From Sphingobacteriales bacterium 50-39 (lineage in GTDB: Bacteria > Bacteroidota > Bacteroidia > Chitinophagales > Chitinophagaceae): a stretch of DNA of 64,000 nucleotides. Location of the stretch: assembly GCA_001898505.1 (NCBI GenBank), contig MKTZ01000001.1:124001-188000 (forward strand), in the 5' to 3' direction. The notes under the pieces are model-generated. The model did no database searches and was not told the origin of the DNA. It saw nothing but the letters and a program-made list of their open reading frames with translations. Shown here one piece after another: positions 1 through 9,256 of this stretch. How positions within the stretch are numbered: position 1 is the first letter of the stretch; every line of letters starts with the position of its first letter. The position numbers and the translations under genes are program-made.

Positions 1-140
1 TGGGTAATATCGGGGCACAAATGCTCAGCACTACGGAGCATGGGTATGTATTGCCTTTCGAGGCGATCAGTATCCTGTTGCTGGCGGCCATGGTCGGCTG
101 TATCGTTATTGCTATCAAAACAAAACCGGGAGACAAATGA
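1..140 (+). CDS. nuoJ: NADH-quinone oxidoreductase subunit J, C-terminal part
   Basis: Open at the left edge; the reading frame begins at base 3 and ends with TGA at 138-140. The visible 45 residues carry the conserved end of NuoJ: the VLPFEAISILLLAAMVG stretch that forms the last transmembrane helix, then a short basic tail (IKTKPGDK). NuoJ is a membrane-arm subunit of complex I. Its stop overlaps the nuoK start by three bases (ATGA), the usual J-K coupling. The order J-K-L-M-N that follows confirms the identity. Confidence 0.9.
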   Translation, partial: GNIGAQMLSTTEHGYVLPFEAISILLLAAMVGCIVIAIKTKPGDK

Positions 141-451
141 GTCCGATACCATTGAGCCATATTTTAGTTGTAAGCGCTGCTCTCTTCTTTATAGGCATGT
201 ATGGCTTGTTGACGAGGCGGAATATGATCACGATGCTGATGGCGGTGGAGCTGATCCTGAACAGCGTGAACATCAATTTTGTCGCTTTTAATAAGTACCT
301 GTACCCGGACAAACTGGAGGGGGTGTTCTTTACTTTGTTCATCATCGCCATTGCGGCTGCGGAAGCGGCCGTGGCTATTGCGATCATAATCAATCTATAC
401 AGGAATTTTCATTCCATCGATGTGGAGGATGCGGATGAAATGAAATTTTGA
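137..451 (+). CDS. nuoK: NADH-quinone oxidoreductase subunit K
   Basis: 104 residues, the normal length for NuoK, a three-helix membrane subunit of the proton-pumping arm of complex I and homologue of the MrpC antiporter subunit. The sequence has the expected features: a first helix (LVVSAALFFIGMYGLLTRRN), then MLMAVELILNSVNINFVAF with the buried glutamate of helix 2 (VEL), and a third helix AEAAVAIAIIINLYR with the second conserved glutamate (AAEAA). It overlaps nuoJ at its start and nuoL at its end, so the genes are probably translationally coupled. Confidence 0.96.
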   Translation: MSPIPLSHILVVSAALFFIGMYGLLTRRNMITMLMAVELILNSVNINFVAFNKYLYPDKLEGVFFTLFIIAIAAAEAAVAIAIIINLYRNFHSIDVEDADEMKF

Positions 452-2397
452 ATACGCCGCTTATGCCAAACTATGCTTATATCGCCTTGATCCCCTTACT
501 GCCGCTGGCGGCCTTTGTGGTGCTGGGTTTGTTCGGCAGGAGATATTTCCGGGGCTGGTCGGGCGGCATTGGGACATTGGCTGTCCTGTTCTCCACGGGG
601 CTGTCGCTTTGGGCGGCTTATCGGTACTTCTTTGTCGACGGGAAAGTGGGTGAAGGGTATCATCAGGTGATCGCCCTGAAGACGACCTGGCTGTCCTTTT
701 CTCCGGGACTGTCCATCGATATGAGCGTTGTCCTCGACCCTATATCGGTGATGATGATCGTTGTGGTCAGCTTTGTCTCCCTGATGGTACATGTTTTCAG
801 CATGGGGTATATGAAGGGAGAAACGAGGTACGGCACTTATTTTGCTTTTCTCGGGCTCTTCACTTTTTCCATGTTGGGGCTGGTGTTGTCGGGGAATATC
901 TTCGAGATCTATATATTCTGGGAATTGGTCGGCTGTTCCTCGTATCTGCTGATCGGGTATTATTTCGACAGGCCTACGGCGGTCGCTGCGGCTAAAAAGG
1001 CTTTTATCGTCACACGACTGGCGGACCTTGGGTTTCTTATCGGGATATTGATCCTGTCTTTCTATGCAGAGACGCTGGATTTTCGCACATTGATCCAACG
1101 GCTGACCGATCCTACTTCTCAGCTGGCTGGCATCACTTCGGCGTCTTTCCTGGGGATATCTCTGCTGTCATGGGGGCTGTTCCTCGTATTTGTCGGCGGG
1201 GCGGGGAAATCGGCGCTGTTCCCGCTGCATATCTGGCTGCCGGATGCGATGGAAGGACCTACGCCTGTGTCCGCGCTGATCCATGCTGCCACGATGGTGG
1301 TGGCGGGGGTGTACCTGGTAGCGAGGTTGTATCCCGTGTATATCTATTCGGACGCAGCCGTGTTGCAGGTGGTCCTTTATGCCGGTGCGGTCTCCGCTCT
1401 TTTGGCGGCGCTCATCGCCTGTACGCAGACGGATATCAAGCGGGTGCTTGCTTATTCGACGATGTCGCAGATAGGGTATATGATGCTGGCGTTGGGGACG
1501 GTGCATTCTGCAGGAGAAGCGGGGACGCTGGGATTTACAGCATCCATGTTCCATCTCTTCACCCATGCGTTCTTTAAAGCTTTGCTCTTCCTTTGTGCGG
1601 GCGTGATCATTCATCGGGTGCATAGCAACGAAATGAAGGATATGGGGGGATTGAGAAAATTACTGCCCTTGACACACGGATGCTTTTTGATCGCCTGTCT
1701 GGCGATCTCGGGTATCCCTCCTTTCTCGGGGTTCTTTAGTAAGGAGGATATTCTGCTATCGGCCTGGCATGCGAATAAGTTCGTGTATGGCATTGCGTTG
1801 TTTACTTCAGGGCTGACGGCTTTTTATATGTTCCGACTGTATTTTTCTGTTTTTTGGAGGCGTCAGGTGTGGGGCGGGGATGGTCATCATGGAGAGGCGC
1901 CCGTGACGATGAAGATACCATTGGTGATACTGGCGGCGGGGGCTGTTTTTGCGGGGTTCATTCCTTTTTCCCGGTTGGTCACTTATGATGGCCTGCCTCA
2001 GGAGACCCATCGTGTGGGAGTTTTTGCGATAGCGCCGGTGGCGATGGCGCTCATAGGGATATTTATAGCTCGTTATTTGTACTTTAAAGAGAGTAGCCGG
2101 CCTGGCCGGGTTGCCGCTGCGCTTGGTGGGCTGTACAGAACGGCGTATCATAAATTTTATATCGACGAGGTATATTCCTTTGTAACAAAAAAGATCATTT
2201 TTAATCTCATCGGAAGGCCGGCAGCGTGGATAGACAGGCATATTGTTGATGGGCTGATGAATCTTCTGGCAACGGTGACGGCAAGGATCTCTGCGGGGAT
2301 CAAAGGGGTCCAATCGGGGAAGGTACAGGATTACGCCTTGTATTTCTTTGCCGGGATCGCGGGATTAACGGTCTTATTTATTTATCTATACACATGA
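448..2397 (+). CDS. nuoL: NADH-quinone oxidoreductase subunit L
   Basis: 649 residues, a multi-spanning antiporter-like proton channel subunit at the distal end of the complex I membrane arm. Recognisable landmarks are the WELVGCSSYLLIGYYF helix, the core FVGGAGKSALFPLHIWLPDAMEGPTPVSALIHAATMV (lysine and histidine residues of the proton path), and the KRVLAYSTMSQIGYM helix. The long C-terminal part holds the lateral helix typical of NuoL. The outermost start is TTG at 448, which overlaps the nuoK stop (TTGA); the ATG at 463 is an equally plausible start and would remove five residues. The gene ends inside the nuoM start (overlap of 4 bases). Confidence 0.96.
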   Translation: MNTPLMPNYAYIALIPLLPLAAFVVLGLFGRRYFRGWSGGIGTLAVLFSTGLSLWAAYRYFFVDGKVGEGYHQVIALKTTWLSFSPGLSIDMSVVLDPISVMMIVVVSFVSLMVHVFSMGYMKGETRYGTYFAFLGLFTFSMLGLVLSGNIFEIYIFWELVGCSSYLLIGYYFDRPTAVAAAKKAFIVTRLADLGFLIGILILSFYAETLDFRTLIQRLTDPTSQLAGITSASFLGISLLSWGLFLVFVGGAGKSALFPLHIWLPDAMEGPTPVSALIHAATMVVAGVYLVARLYPVYIYSDAAVLQVVLYAGAVSALLAALIACTQTDIKRVLAYSTMSQIGYMMLALGTVHSAGEAGTLGFTASMFHLFTHAFFKALLFLCAGVIIHRVHSNEMKDMGGLRKLLPLTHGCFLIACLAISGIPPFSGFFSKEDILLSAWHANKFVYGIALFTSGLTAFYMFRLYFSVFWRRQVWGGDGHHGEAPVTMKIPLVILAAGAVFAGFIPFSRLVTYDGLPQETHRVGVFAIAPVAMALIGIFIARYLYFKESSRPGRVAAALGGLYRTAYHKFYIDEVYSFVTKKIIFNLIGRPAAWIDRHIVDGLMNLLATVTARISAGIKGVQSGKVQDYALYFFAGIAGLTVLFIYLYT

Positions 2398-3848
2398 ACC
2401 TGTCATTGCTGGTCTTAGTGCCATTGATCACGGCTGTTGCCGTACTTTTCTGCAAGGGGCTTAACGGGATACGCTGGGTATCCCTGGCGGGCGCTACGGT
2501 GCAATTGCTGCTGTCTTTTGGGTTGCTGGCGTTGTACTGGAGGGAACGTGCGGCGGGGGATAGTGCGGCCTTTCTTTACGAGTACCGGCATGCCTGGTTC
2601 CCGTCCTGGAATATCTGGTATCATGTCGGTGTGGATGGGGTCTCCATTGCCATGATCCTGCTGACCGCCCTGGTCATGGAGGCGGCGATACTGGTGTCCT
2701 GGGCCATTAAGCCGATGAGCAGGGAATTCTTTATTCTTTTGCACTTCCTCAGTGCGGGCGCTTATGGGTTTTTTCTTTCACTGGATCTTTTTACGCTGTT
2801 CTTTTTCCTGGAGGTGTCGGTCATACCGAAGTTCCTGCTGATCGGTGTCTGGGGCAGCGGACGGAAAGAATATAGTGCCATGAAGCTGGCGTTGATGCTG
2901 ATGGGTGGATCGGCATTGGTATTTGTGGGACTGATGGGGTTGTACTATAACACGGGCGGGGCCGGGGGGACGCATAGTTTTGATTTGATGGAGATCGCGC
3001 AGATGCATATTCCGGTGGAGGTGCAGCGACAATTTTTTCCTTTTTTATTTGTGGGGTTTGGCATCTTTACGGCGCTGTTCCCTTTTCATACCTGGGTGCC
3101 GGATGGTCACTCTTCCGCGCCGACGGCGGCGTCGATGTTCCTGGCGGGCATCTCCATGAAACTGGGTGGCTATGGTTGTCTGCGGGTGGTGGTATTTCTG
3201 ATGCCCGAAGCGGCCCGGGAATATTCACCTGTCATCGTCCTGCTGGCAACGATCGCGATCGTGTATGGAGCCTTTGCCACCATGATGCAGAAAGACCTAA
3301 AGTACATCAACGCGTATTCGTCGGTGAGCCACTGTGGCTTTATTATCCTTGGTATCGGGATGCTGACGCGGACGGCGATATCAGGCGCTGTCATGCAGAT
3401 GATCTCTCATGGGTTGATGACGGCCCTTTTCTTTGCCGCCATCGGGATGATATATGACCGGACGCATACGAGGATGGTCCAGCAACTGGGCGGCCTGTTG
3501 AAAATAATGCCTTTTATCTCTACTGTATTTGTAGTCGCGGGTCTGTGCTCGCTGGGGCTGCCGGGGCTCAGTGGATTTGTAGCCGAGATCACGGTTTTTA
3601 TGGGCTCGTGGGAACGTGCGGGCGAAATGTATCGTCTGGCGACGATACTGGCCTGTGCCTCGATAGTGATCACGGCGGTGTATATCCTTCGGGCGACGGG
3701 ACAAGCGATCATGGGACCGGTGAAGGACCCGCATTACAACGGACTTGGGGATGCTACGTGGAATGAGAAGCTGGCAGGGATATTGTTGGGAGCCGGCATT
3801 ATTGCGATAGGTGTTGCGCCTTTTTGGCTGCAGGCGTTAATTAAATGA
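2394..3848 (+). CDS. nuoM: NADH-quinone oxidoreductase subunit M
   Basis: 484 residues, antiporter-like subunit of complex I. Family landmarks are the GVDGVSIAMILLTALVM motif, FFLEVSVIPKFLLIG with the conserved glutamate of the proton path, FGIFTALFPFHTWVPDGHSSAPTAASMFLAGI, and KDLKYINAYSSVSHCGF. The start ATG (2394) overlaps the end of nuoL by four bases. Only eight bases separate it from nuoN. Nothing is truncated or unusual. Confidence 0.96.
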   Translation: MNLSLLVLVPLITAVAVLFCKGLNGIRWVSLAGATVQLLLSFGLLALYWRERAAGDSAAFLYEYRHAWFPSWNIWYHVGVDGVSIAMILLTALVMEAAILVSWAIKPMSREFFILLHFLSAGAYGFFLSLDLFTLFFFLEVSVIPKFLLIGVWGSGRKEYSAMKLALMLMGGSALVFVGLMGLYYNTGGAGGTHSFDLMEIAQMHIPVEVQRQFFPFLFVGFGIFTALFPFHTWVPDGHSSAPTAASMFLAGISMKLGGYGCLRVVVFLMPEAAREYSPVIVLLATIAIVYGAFATMMQKDLKYINAYSSVSHCGFIILGIGMLTRTAISGAVMQMISHGLMTALFFAAIGMIYDRTHTRMVQQLGGLLKIMPFISTVFVVAGLCSLGLPGLSGFVAEITVFMGSWERAGEMYRLATILACASIVITAVYILRATGQAIMGPVKDPHYNGLGDATWNEKLAGILLGAGIIAIGVAPFWLQALIK

Positions 3849-3856
3849 ACTAATTT

Positions 3857-5269
3857 ATGTGGGTGGACATTATTCTTTCTCTCCGGCAGGAATTGATAGT
3901 AGCGGTTATCATCTTCCTTCTATTGTTTATAAAGATAGGGGCTGCAGCGTACAGGACGGAAGCAATGTTGCATTTTATCAATTTATTGCTGTTGGCGAAT
4001 CTTTTGCTTGGTTTTTTCCAGGGTGGGGATGCCACTTTGTTCAGCGGTATGTTCCATACGAACCGGCTGATCGTTCTGGAGAAGAGCATGCTCAACCTGG
4101 CGACGCTGATCGTCTCACTACAGGCATATAGCTGGTTGAAGGGGCACCGGCAGGTGCTGGAATTCTATATGTTGTTGTTATCTACCTTGTTGGGCTTTTT
4201 CTTTATGATATCGTCGGGCAATCTGCTAATATTCTATCTTGGCCTCGAGCTGTCTACGATCCCGCTGGCGGCGCTTTCTTCCTTCGACCTGGAAAAAAGG
4301 CGGTCTTCGGAGGCGGCTATGAAATTTATCCTATCGTCTGCTTTTTCTTCCGCCCTCCTTTTATTTGGTATTTCCCTGCTCTATGGGGCTACGGGGACCC
4401 TTGGTTTCGATACGCTGGCCGGGCGACTGGATGGAAGCGCCTTTCAGCTTTTTGCTTTTATATTTATATTATCCGGATTTGCGTTCAAGATATCGGCTGT
4501 CCCTTTTCATTTATGGACGGCGGACGTTTATGAAGGGAGCCCGGTGACGGTGACGGCGTACTTATCTGTCGTTTCGAAAGGGGCGGTGTTCTTTATTTTC
4601 ATACTGGCGCTGTATACTGTCTTTAAGCCGTTGGCGGGCAACTGGTATAAGATCGTAGTCCTTTTGTCGGTGCTGACGATGGTGACGGGTAATCTGTTCG
4701 CCTTGCGTCAGGACGGGCTCAAGCGGTTGCTTGCCTTTTCGTCTATAGCGCAGTCGGGGTTTATCCTGGCGGGTATAACGGGTAGCTCGCGGGGAGGCGA
4801 GGCGTCGGTGATCTATTTTATCCTGGTCTACATTTTTTCCAACCTGGGGGCATTCGGGGTCGTATCTTTTATCAGCGCGCAAACCGGACGGGAGAGCGTC
4901 AATGACTACAGGGGGCTATACGCCACAAACCCTTTGCTGTCCTGGGTCATGGCGATCTCTTTGTTCTCGCTGGCGGGTATTCCGCCTACGGCGGGATTCT
5001 TTGGTAAGTTCTTTTTACTGATGGCGGGTGCGGGAAAGGGTAACTTTGTATTCATCGGCATTGCCGCGTTGAATATGGTGATCTCGTTGTATTATTACCT
5101 GCGGGTGATAAAAGCTATTTTTATGGATAGTCAGCCGGAACCGATAGGGAAACTGAAGATACCGTTGCTGCCTAAGATCGCTTTTTTGGTTTGTGTGGCG
5201 GGTATTGTTATGACGGGGCTGGTGGGGGGGATATACGATTATATTTATTCATTGAGTAAAGGGTTTTAA
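3857..5269 (+). CDS. nuoN: NADH-quinone oxidoreductase subunit N
   Basis: 470 residues, the third antiporter-like channel subunit of complex I. It shows the LELSTIPLAALSSF segment, FKISAVPFHLWTADVYEGSP with the conserved lysine and histidine, KRLLAFSSIAQSGFILAG, and SLAGIPPTAGFFGKF near the C-terminus. It is slightly short at the N-terminus compared with the E. coli protein, as is common in Bacteroidota. It is the last subunit gene of the operon; a small unknown gene follows after five bases. Confidence 0.96.
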   Translation: MWVDIILSLRQELIVAVIIFLLLFIKIGAAAYRTEAMLHFINLLLLANLLLGFFQGGDATLFSGMFHTNRLIVLEKSMLNLATLIVSLQAYSWLKGHRQVLEFYMLLLSTLLGFFFMISSGNLLIFYLGLELSTIPLAALSSFDLEKRRSSEAAMKFILSSAFSSALLLFGISLLYGATGTLGFDTLAGRLDGSAFQLFAFIFILSGFAFKISAVPFHLWTADVYEGSPVTVTAYLSVVSKGAVFFIFILALYTVFKPLAGNWYKIVVLLSVLTMVTGNLFALRQDGLKRLLAFSSIAQSGFILAGITGSSRGGEASVIYFILVYIFSNLGAFGVVSFISAQTGRESVNDYRGLYATNPLLSWVMAISLFSLAGIPPTAGFFGKFFLLMAGAGKGNFVFIGIAALNMVISLYYYLRVIKAIFMDSQPEPIGKLKIPLLPKIAFLVCVAGIVMTGLVGGIYDYIYSLSKGF

Positions 5270-5274
5270 GGTAT

Positions 5275-5664
5275 ATGGCTATCAATCAAAATCATTTATT
5301 CGAGGAGCTGAATGGGGTGAAATGCGCCATTGTCGAGAAGAATGTGGCGAGCGGGCGGGTGGATTTTCTTCGGGGGCTGTTGGAGTACAATGGGTTTACG
5401 GTGGTGGTGGTGGCGAGTCCGCCGCCAAAGGCGGCGCCGGCGGCCTCGGCTGGTTCGGGGGCTGCGGACCTGGCTGATGGGGGCGTCCCAACTGCTCCGG
5501 CGCCTGAGACGTTTACGGTGGGGGTGACGGATGTCATGTTCAATCCGGTGAATGCTGTCTTCGGAAGGTTGTTGAAAACGCCGGGCGGACATGTCGTGAC
5601 ATTGGCTTACTGGCAGCAGCGGGAAGAGGGGGAGGAGGAGGGGAGGCCTTATTTTGAGAAGTGA
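5275..5664 (+). CDS. small unknown protein following nuoN
   Basis: 129 residues, function not recognised. The start lies only five bases after the nuoN stop, so it is probably co-transcribed with complex I. Residues 1-48 and about 83-120 look like a compact alpha/beta domain (LNGVKCAIVEKNVASGRVDF; VGVTDVMFNPVNAVFGRLL). Between them sits a 30-residue low-complexity insert rich in Ala, Pro and Gly, and the tail is acidic (EEGEEEGR). No signal peptide or membrane segment. The two flanking halves look constrained and the linker free, which suggests a real structured protein rather than a spurious frame. A role in complex I assembly would be a guess from position only. Confidence 0.7.
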   Translation: MAINQNHLFEELNGVKCAIVEKNVASGRVDFLRGLLEYNGFTVVVVASPPPKAAPAASAGSGAADLADGGVPTAPAPETFTVGVTDVMFNPVNAVFGRLLKTPGGHVVTLAYWQQREEGEEEGRPYFEK

Positions 5665-5786
5665 GGAGCCAGCGGCTCAGGTGATGTTATGTTGTCGTAA
5701 TCAACACTTAAGATTGTCGCAAGCGCCAAGCGCTCCTTCTGTCTTTTATATTCAATTTTGACATAAGAAATTTTAAATAAACTCTT

Positions 5787-6377
5787 ATGCAAATCGCAGT
5801 TAAAAAAATAGTCGGCGCGGCATTGGCAGGAAGCGTTGTAATGTTTATCTGGGGCGGCTTTTCGCACATGGTATTGTTCGTTGGCGCGGGCTTTAAACAC
5901 TTACCGGACGAGGACAAACTAATAGAAACACTCAAAACCAACAAAGACGAGCAAGGGCTTTACTTTTTTCCAAGCAAGGATTTCAGACACAGCACAAAGG
6001 AGCAAGATGTGGTTTGGGAGAACAAGTTTCGCAATGGACCTGCCGGTTTACTGGTTTTTCGTGCCGTTGGAGGTAACCCCTTTTCGGTGGGTAAGCTGGG
6101 TATACAATTTTTAAGCAACTTATCATCCGTATTGATAGCGGTATTCATTGCTGCCTCCGTGTGTGCCGGCTTTTGGAGACGAGTTCTTGTCGTCACAGTA
6201 ATAGGTGTAGCGGCTTGTTCAGCGGTAAGCACGATTTATTGGAATTGGTATGGCTTTCCGACCGAATTCTTTATTGCCCAGCTGTTGGATATGGTCATCG
6301 GGTTTTTTCTTTCCGGCCTGGTGATATGCAAATTGGTCCAGGAAAGAAAATTATCTTCAGCCCTTGATAATCAATAA
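5787..6377 (+). CDS. unknown inner-membrane protein
   Basis: 196 residues. An N-terminal helix (about 7-30, AALAGSVVMFIWGGFSHMVL) is followed by a soluble loop of about 80 residues (31-108) and then three more hydrophobic helices (about 109-185), ending in a charged tail (LVQERKLSSALDNQ). The layout, one helix, a periplasmic or cytoplasmic domain, then three helices, is like several uncharacterised Bacteroidota membrane proteins; no family is assigned. The gene stands alone between the nuo operon and the sensor kinase, with 120 bases upstream and 46 downstream. Confidence 0.75.
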   Translation: MQIAVKKIVGAALAGSVVMFIWGGFSHMVLFVGAGFKHLPDEDKLIETLKTNKDEQGLYFFPSKDFRHSTKEQDVVWENKFRNGPAGLLVFRAVGGNPFSVGKLGIQFLSNLSSVLIAVFIAASVCAGFWRRVLVVTVIGVAACSAVSTIYWNWYGFPTEFFIAQLLDMVIGFFLSGLVICKLVQERKLSSALDNQ

Positions 6378-6423
6378 TATTGGTTATATTTAAAACGCGA
6401 AAAACCACTTTGTTCACGCGCAT

Positions 6424-8889
6424 ATGGCCAACGCTACCACAAACCTTACTCTAAGCAATTTTCGGACATTATTTGAATCCGCTCCGGATCACTATCTTGT
6501 CCTGTCACCAGAACTCAAGATTGTAGCTGCAAGTGATGCGTATTTGCGTGCCACCCTGACCAAAAGGGAGGATATCGCCGGCAAGCATGTCTTCGAGGTA
6601 TTCCCCGATAACCCTGCAGAAAACGAAGCATCAGGGGTTAATAATCTCAGGGCATCGCTCAACAGAGTGCTCAGGACCAAAGAGCCCGATGCCATGGCGG
6701 TTCAAAAATACGATATACAACAACCCGCCTCCGAAGGCGGAGGTTTCGAAGAACGCTACTGGAGCCCGCTGAATACCCCTGTGCTCAACCAGCAGGGGGA
6801 GGTAGAATATATCATCCACCGTGTGGAGGATGTGACGGCGTTCATCCGGATGACACAACAGCGGTCCGATGAGCGCAAGCAGGCAGAAGAGCTCAAAAGC
6901 CGCACCGAACATATGGAGGGGGAGATCGTTCAGCGAGCACAGCAATTACAGGCGGCCAACGAAAAACTCCGGGAAGCGGAGCGGGTAAAAAGCGATTTCT
7001 TCGCCAATGTATCTCATGAATTACGAACTCCGCTGTCCCTGATCCTCGCGCCCGCCGAATCACTTTTATCCAGCAGGCATGGAGAGATGCCTGCTGCGCA
7101 ACAGGGCCTGCTCCACACCATCCATAACAATGCTGTCCGGCTGCTGCAAATGGTCACAGGGCTCCTTGACTTTGCGAAGACCGAAGCAGGCAGGATAGAA
7201 GTCAGCTCCCGCCCAACCAATGTCATCCGGCTTATGCAAATGCTGATCCATGATTTTCAGCCAATGGCAAGGGAAAAGAATATCGGGGTTTCACTACAGC
7301 TGCCGGAAAAGGAAAATCATGTCAACATCGACCCTTACCTGCTGGAACGCATCGTTTTTAACCTGCTGTCCAATGCCATCAAGTTCACGCCCTCCGGTGG
7401 TCTTATTTCCGTCCGGCTCGGACTCGACAATGATACCCTTGAGCTAACTGTAAAGGACAATGGTATCGGCATCGCACAGAAGGATCTGCCTCTCCTTTTT
7501 CAGAAATTCAGACAGGTGGAAGGCTCCTCCACCCGGAGGTTTGAAGGTACCGGTCTTGGCCTTGCCCTGGTGAAGGAGTTTTCGGGGCTGATGGGTGGCG
7601 CCGTATCCGTGACCAGTGAACCAGGCATCGGGTCCACTTTTACTGTAGTATTACCTGCGCCGTTGGTTGCCAGGCCCGAGAAGGAAGCTCCCGACACACA
7701 CCATTCTATAGAGCTGCTCGAATACAGATCGGCCGTTACCGCGGATTACCATACGAACGATGATCGTGATAAAATACCGGCGGACCATCGGCTCCTGAAA
7801 GTTCTTATATGCGAGGATAATGAACAGCTGGCTGGTTACATCGCCTCGCTTTTGCAAGGGGTTTGCCAGATCATGATCTGCCACGACGGAGAAAGGGGGC
7901 TTGAGCTTGTGCGGTCCTGGTCGCCAGATCTTGTTCTTACGGATATGATGATGCCCCGTCTGGATGGTATTGGACTGTGTTCTTTTATTAAATCCGACCC
8001 GCAGACGGCAGGGATCATCGTCGTACTGCTGACCGCGCAGACGCATCGCCAGGCCATGTTGAGAGGCTGGGAGGCCAGGGCCGATGAATACCTGTTTAAA
8101 CCATTCCATCCCGACGAACTTGTCACTCGTATCCGGAGCCTGCTGGCAATTATTGCCGAACGGAGGACCCATGCCAAATGGGTGAAGGAGAGGCATGCAT
8201 TGGAACGCACGAATAAGGAGCTTGAAGAGTTCGCCTATATCAGCGCACACGATATGAAGTCGCCCATTGCGAGTATGACGGGCCTGCTCCGGCTATTGGA
8301 ACAAAAGGATGCCATAAAAGAAGCACACGGGCAATTGTTCCAAATGCTCAAGCGATCGGCATCGCAGATGCAAAAAACGATCGACACGCTGAATGAGACC
8401 ATGGCCTTCCGGAAAACCCTAACCATACAGCCGGAAAAGATCCGATTCGAAAATATATTCCAGGGAGTCTGTGAAAGCATCTCTGCATTCATCGTTAGCT
8501 CCGGCGCCATCATCCGTACAGATTTTTCGCAATGCGCCGATATCAGCTTTCCATCCATCCACCTGAAAAGTATTTTTCAAAACCTGCTCACCAATGCCAT
8601 AAAATATGCCGGAGACGGCGCCCCGGTGATCGAGATTACCACTGCCCGCGAGGACCAATACATCGTCCTGAAAATAAAAGATCAGGGGCTTGGAATGGAC
8701 CTTCAGCTGTATAAGGACAGAATATTTCGTCTGTTCCAGCGTTTTCATACACACAAGGAAGGCGCGGGAATAGGGCTTTATCTCGTACATTCGATAGTGG
8801 AGGCCTACGGGGGAAGGATAGAAGTCCAAAGTCAGGTTGGAAAAGGAACAATATTCACTATATATTTCAATAATGGCCAAAGTAAATAA
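6424..8889 (+). CDS. hybrid sensor histidine kinase with two kinase modules
   Basis: 821 residues, no membrane segments, so probably cytoplasmic. Domains in order: a PAS sensor (about 12-150); a coiled linker; a HisKA/HATPase module with the phosphorylatable histidine at about 198 (SHELRTPLSL), N-box NLLSNAIKFT and G-boxes DNGIGIA and GTGLGLAL; a receiver domain with its acceptor aspartate at about 507 (LVLTDMMMPRLDG); and a second kinase-like module with H-box histidine at about 609 (SAHDMKSPI), N-box NLLTNAIKYA and G-box GAGIGLYLVHSIVEAYGG. The receiver between two transmitters suggests internal phosphorelay. The last 17 bases overlap the next response regulator, its likely partner. Confidence 0.9.
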   Translation: MANATTNLTLSNFRTLFESAPDHYLVLSPELKIVAASDAYLRATLTKREDIAGKHVFEVFPDNPAENEASGVNNLRASLNRVLRTKEPDAMAVQKYDIQQPASEGGGFEERYWSPLNTPVLNQQGEVEYIIHRVEDVTAFIRMTQQRSDERKQAEELKSRTEHMEGEIVQRAQQLQAANEKLREAERVKSDFFANVSHELRTPLSLILAPAESLLSSRHGEMPAAQQGLLHTIHNNAVRLLQMVTGLLDFAKTEAGRIEVSSRPTNVIRLMQMLIHDFQPMAREKNIGVSLQLPEKENHVNIDPYLLERIVFNLLSNAIKFTPSGGLISVRLGLDNDTLELTVKDNGIGIAQKDLPLLFQKFRQVEGSSTRRFEGTGLGLALVKEFSGLMGGAVSVTSEPGIGSTFTVVLPAPLVARPEKEAPDTHHSIELLEYRSAVTADYHTNDDRDKIPADHRLLKVLICEDNEQLAGYIASLLQGVCQIMICHDGERGLELVRSWSPDLVLTDMMMPRLDGIGLCSFIKSDPQTAGIIVVLLTAQTHRQAMLRGWEARADEYLFKPFHPDELVTRIRSLLAIIAERRTHAKWVKERHALERTNKELEEFAYISAHDMKSPIASMTGLLRLLEQKDAIKEAHGQLFQMLKRSASQMQKTIDTLNETMAFRKTLTIQPEKIRFENIFQGVCESISAFIVSSGAIIRTDFSQCADISFPSIHLKSIFQNLLTNAIKYAGDGAPVIEITTAREDQYIVLKIKDQGLGMDLQLYKDRIFRLFQRFHTHKEGAGIGLYLVHSIVEAYGGRIEVQSQVGKGTIFTIYFNNGQSK

Positions 8890-9256
8890 GATCATGCTCG
8901 TGGACGATGATGAAGCGTCCAATTTTCTTTCCCGTGTCATCCTGGATGATATAGAAGCAGCCCGGGAGATAGAGGTTGCCGAAGATGGGGATATAGCCTG
9001 CAAGATGCTGGATAAGAATGATTGTCCGGATATCATATTTCTCGACATCCGGATGCCGCGCATGAGTGGGTTCGACTTCCTGAACAGCCTGGTCAAAAAG
9101 GGCAGCTGTAGTAAGTCCAAAGTCGTACTCCTTACCAGCTCCTTCAGGAAAGAGGACAGGGAAAAGGCTTTACAATATCAAAACGTGATCGACTATTTGG
9201 AAAAGCCGCTGACCGAAGAGGCGGCGCAAAAGGTAATTGATGTATACTATTCTTAG
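8873..9256 (+). CDS. single-domain response regulator
   Basis: 127 residues using the ATG at 8873 (MAKVNKIMLVDDDEASNF). A longer frame reaches back to 8837, but this start keeps the normal receiver N-terminus. It has the acidic pocket (VDDD), the phosphoacceptor aspartate in IIFLDIRMPRMSG, the Thr/Ser switch in VVLLTSSF, and the lysine in YLEKPLTEE. No output domain. It overlaps the upstream hybrid kinase by 17 bases, so it is most likely the phosphoryl target of that kinase. Its end overlaps the convergent SMR gene by four bases. Confidence 0.9.
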   Translation: MAKVNKIMLVDDDEASNFLSRVILDDIEAAREIEVAEDGDIACKMLDKNDCPDIIFLDIRMPRMSGFDFLNSLVKKGSCSKSKVVLLTSSFRKEDREKALQYQNVIDYLEKPLTEEAAQKVIDVYYS

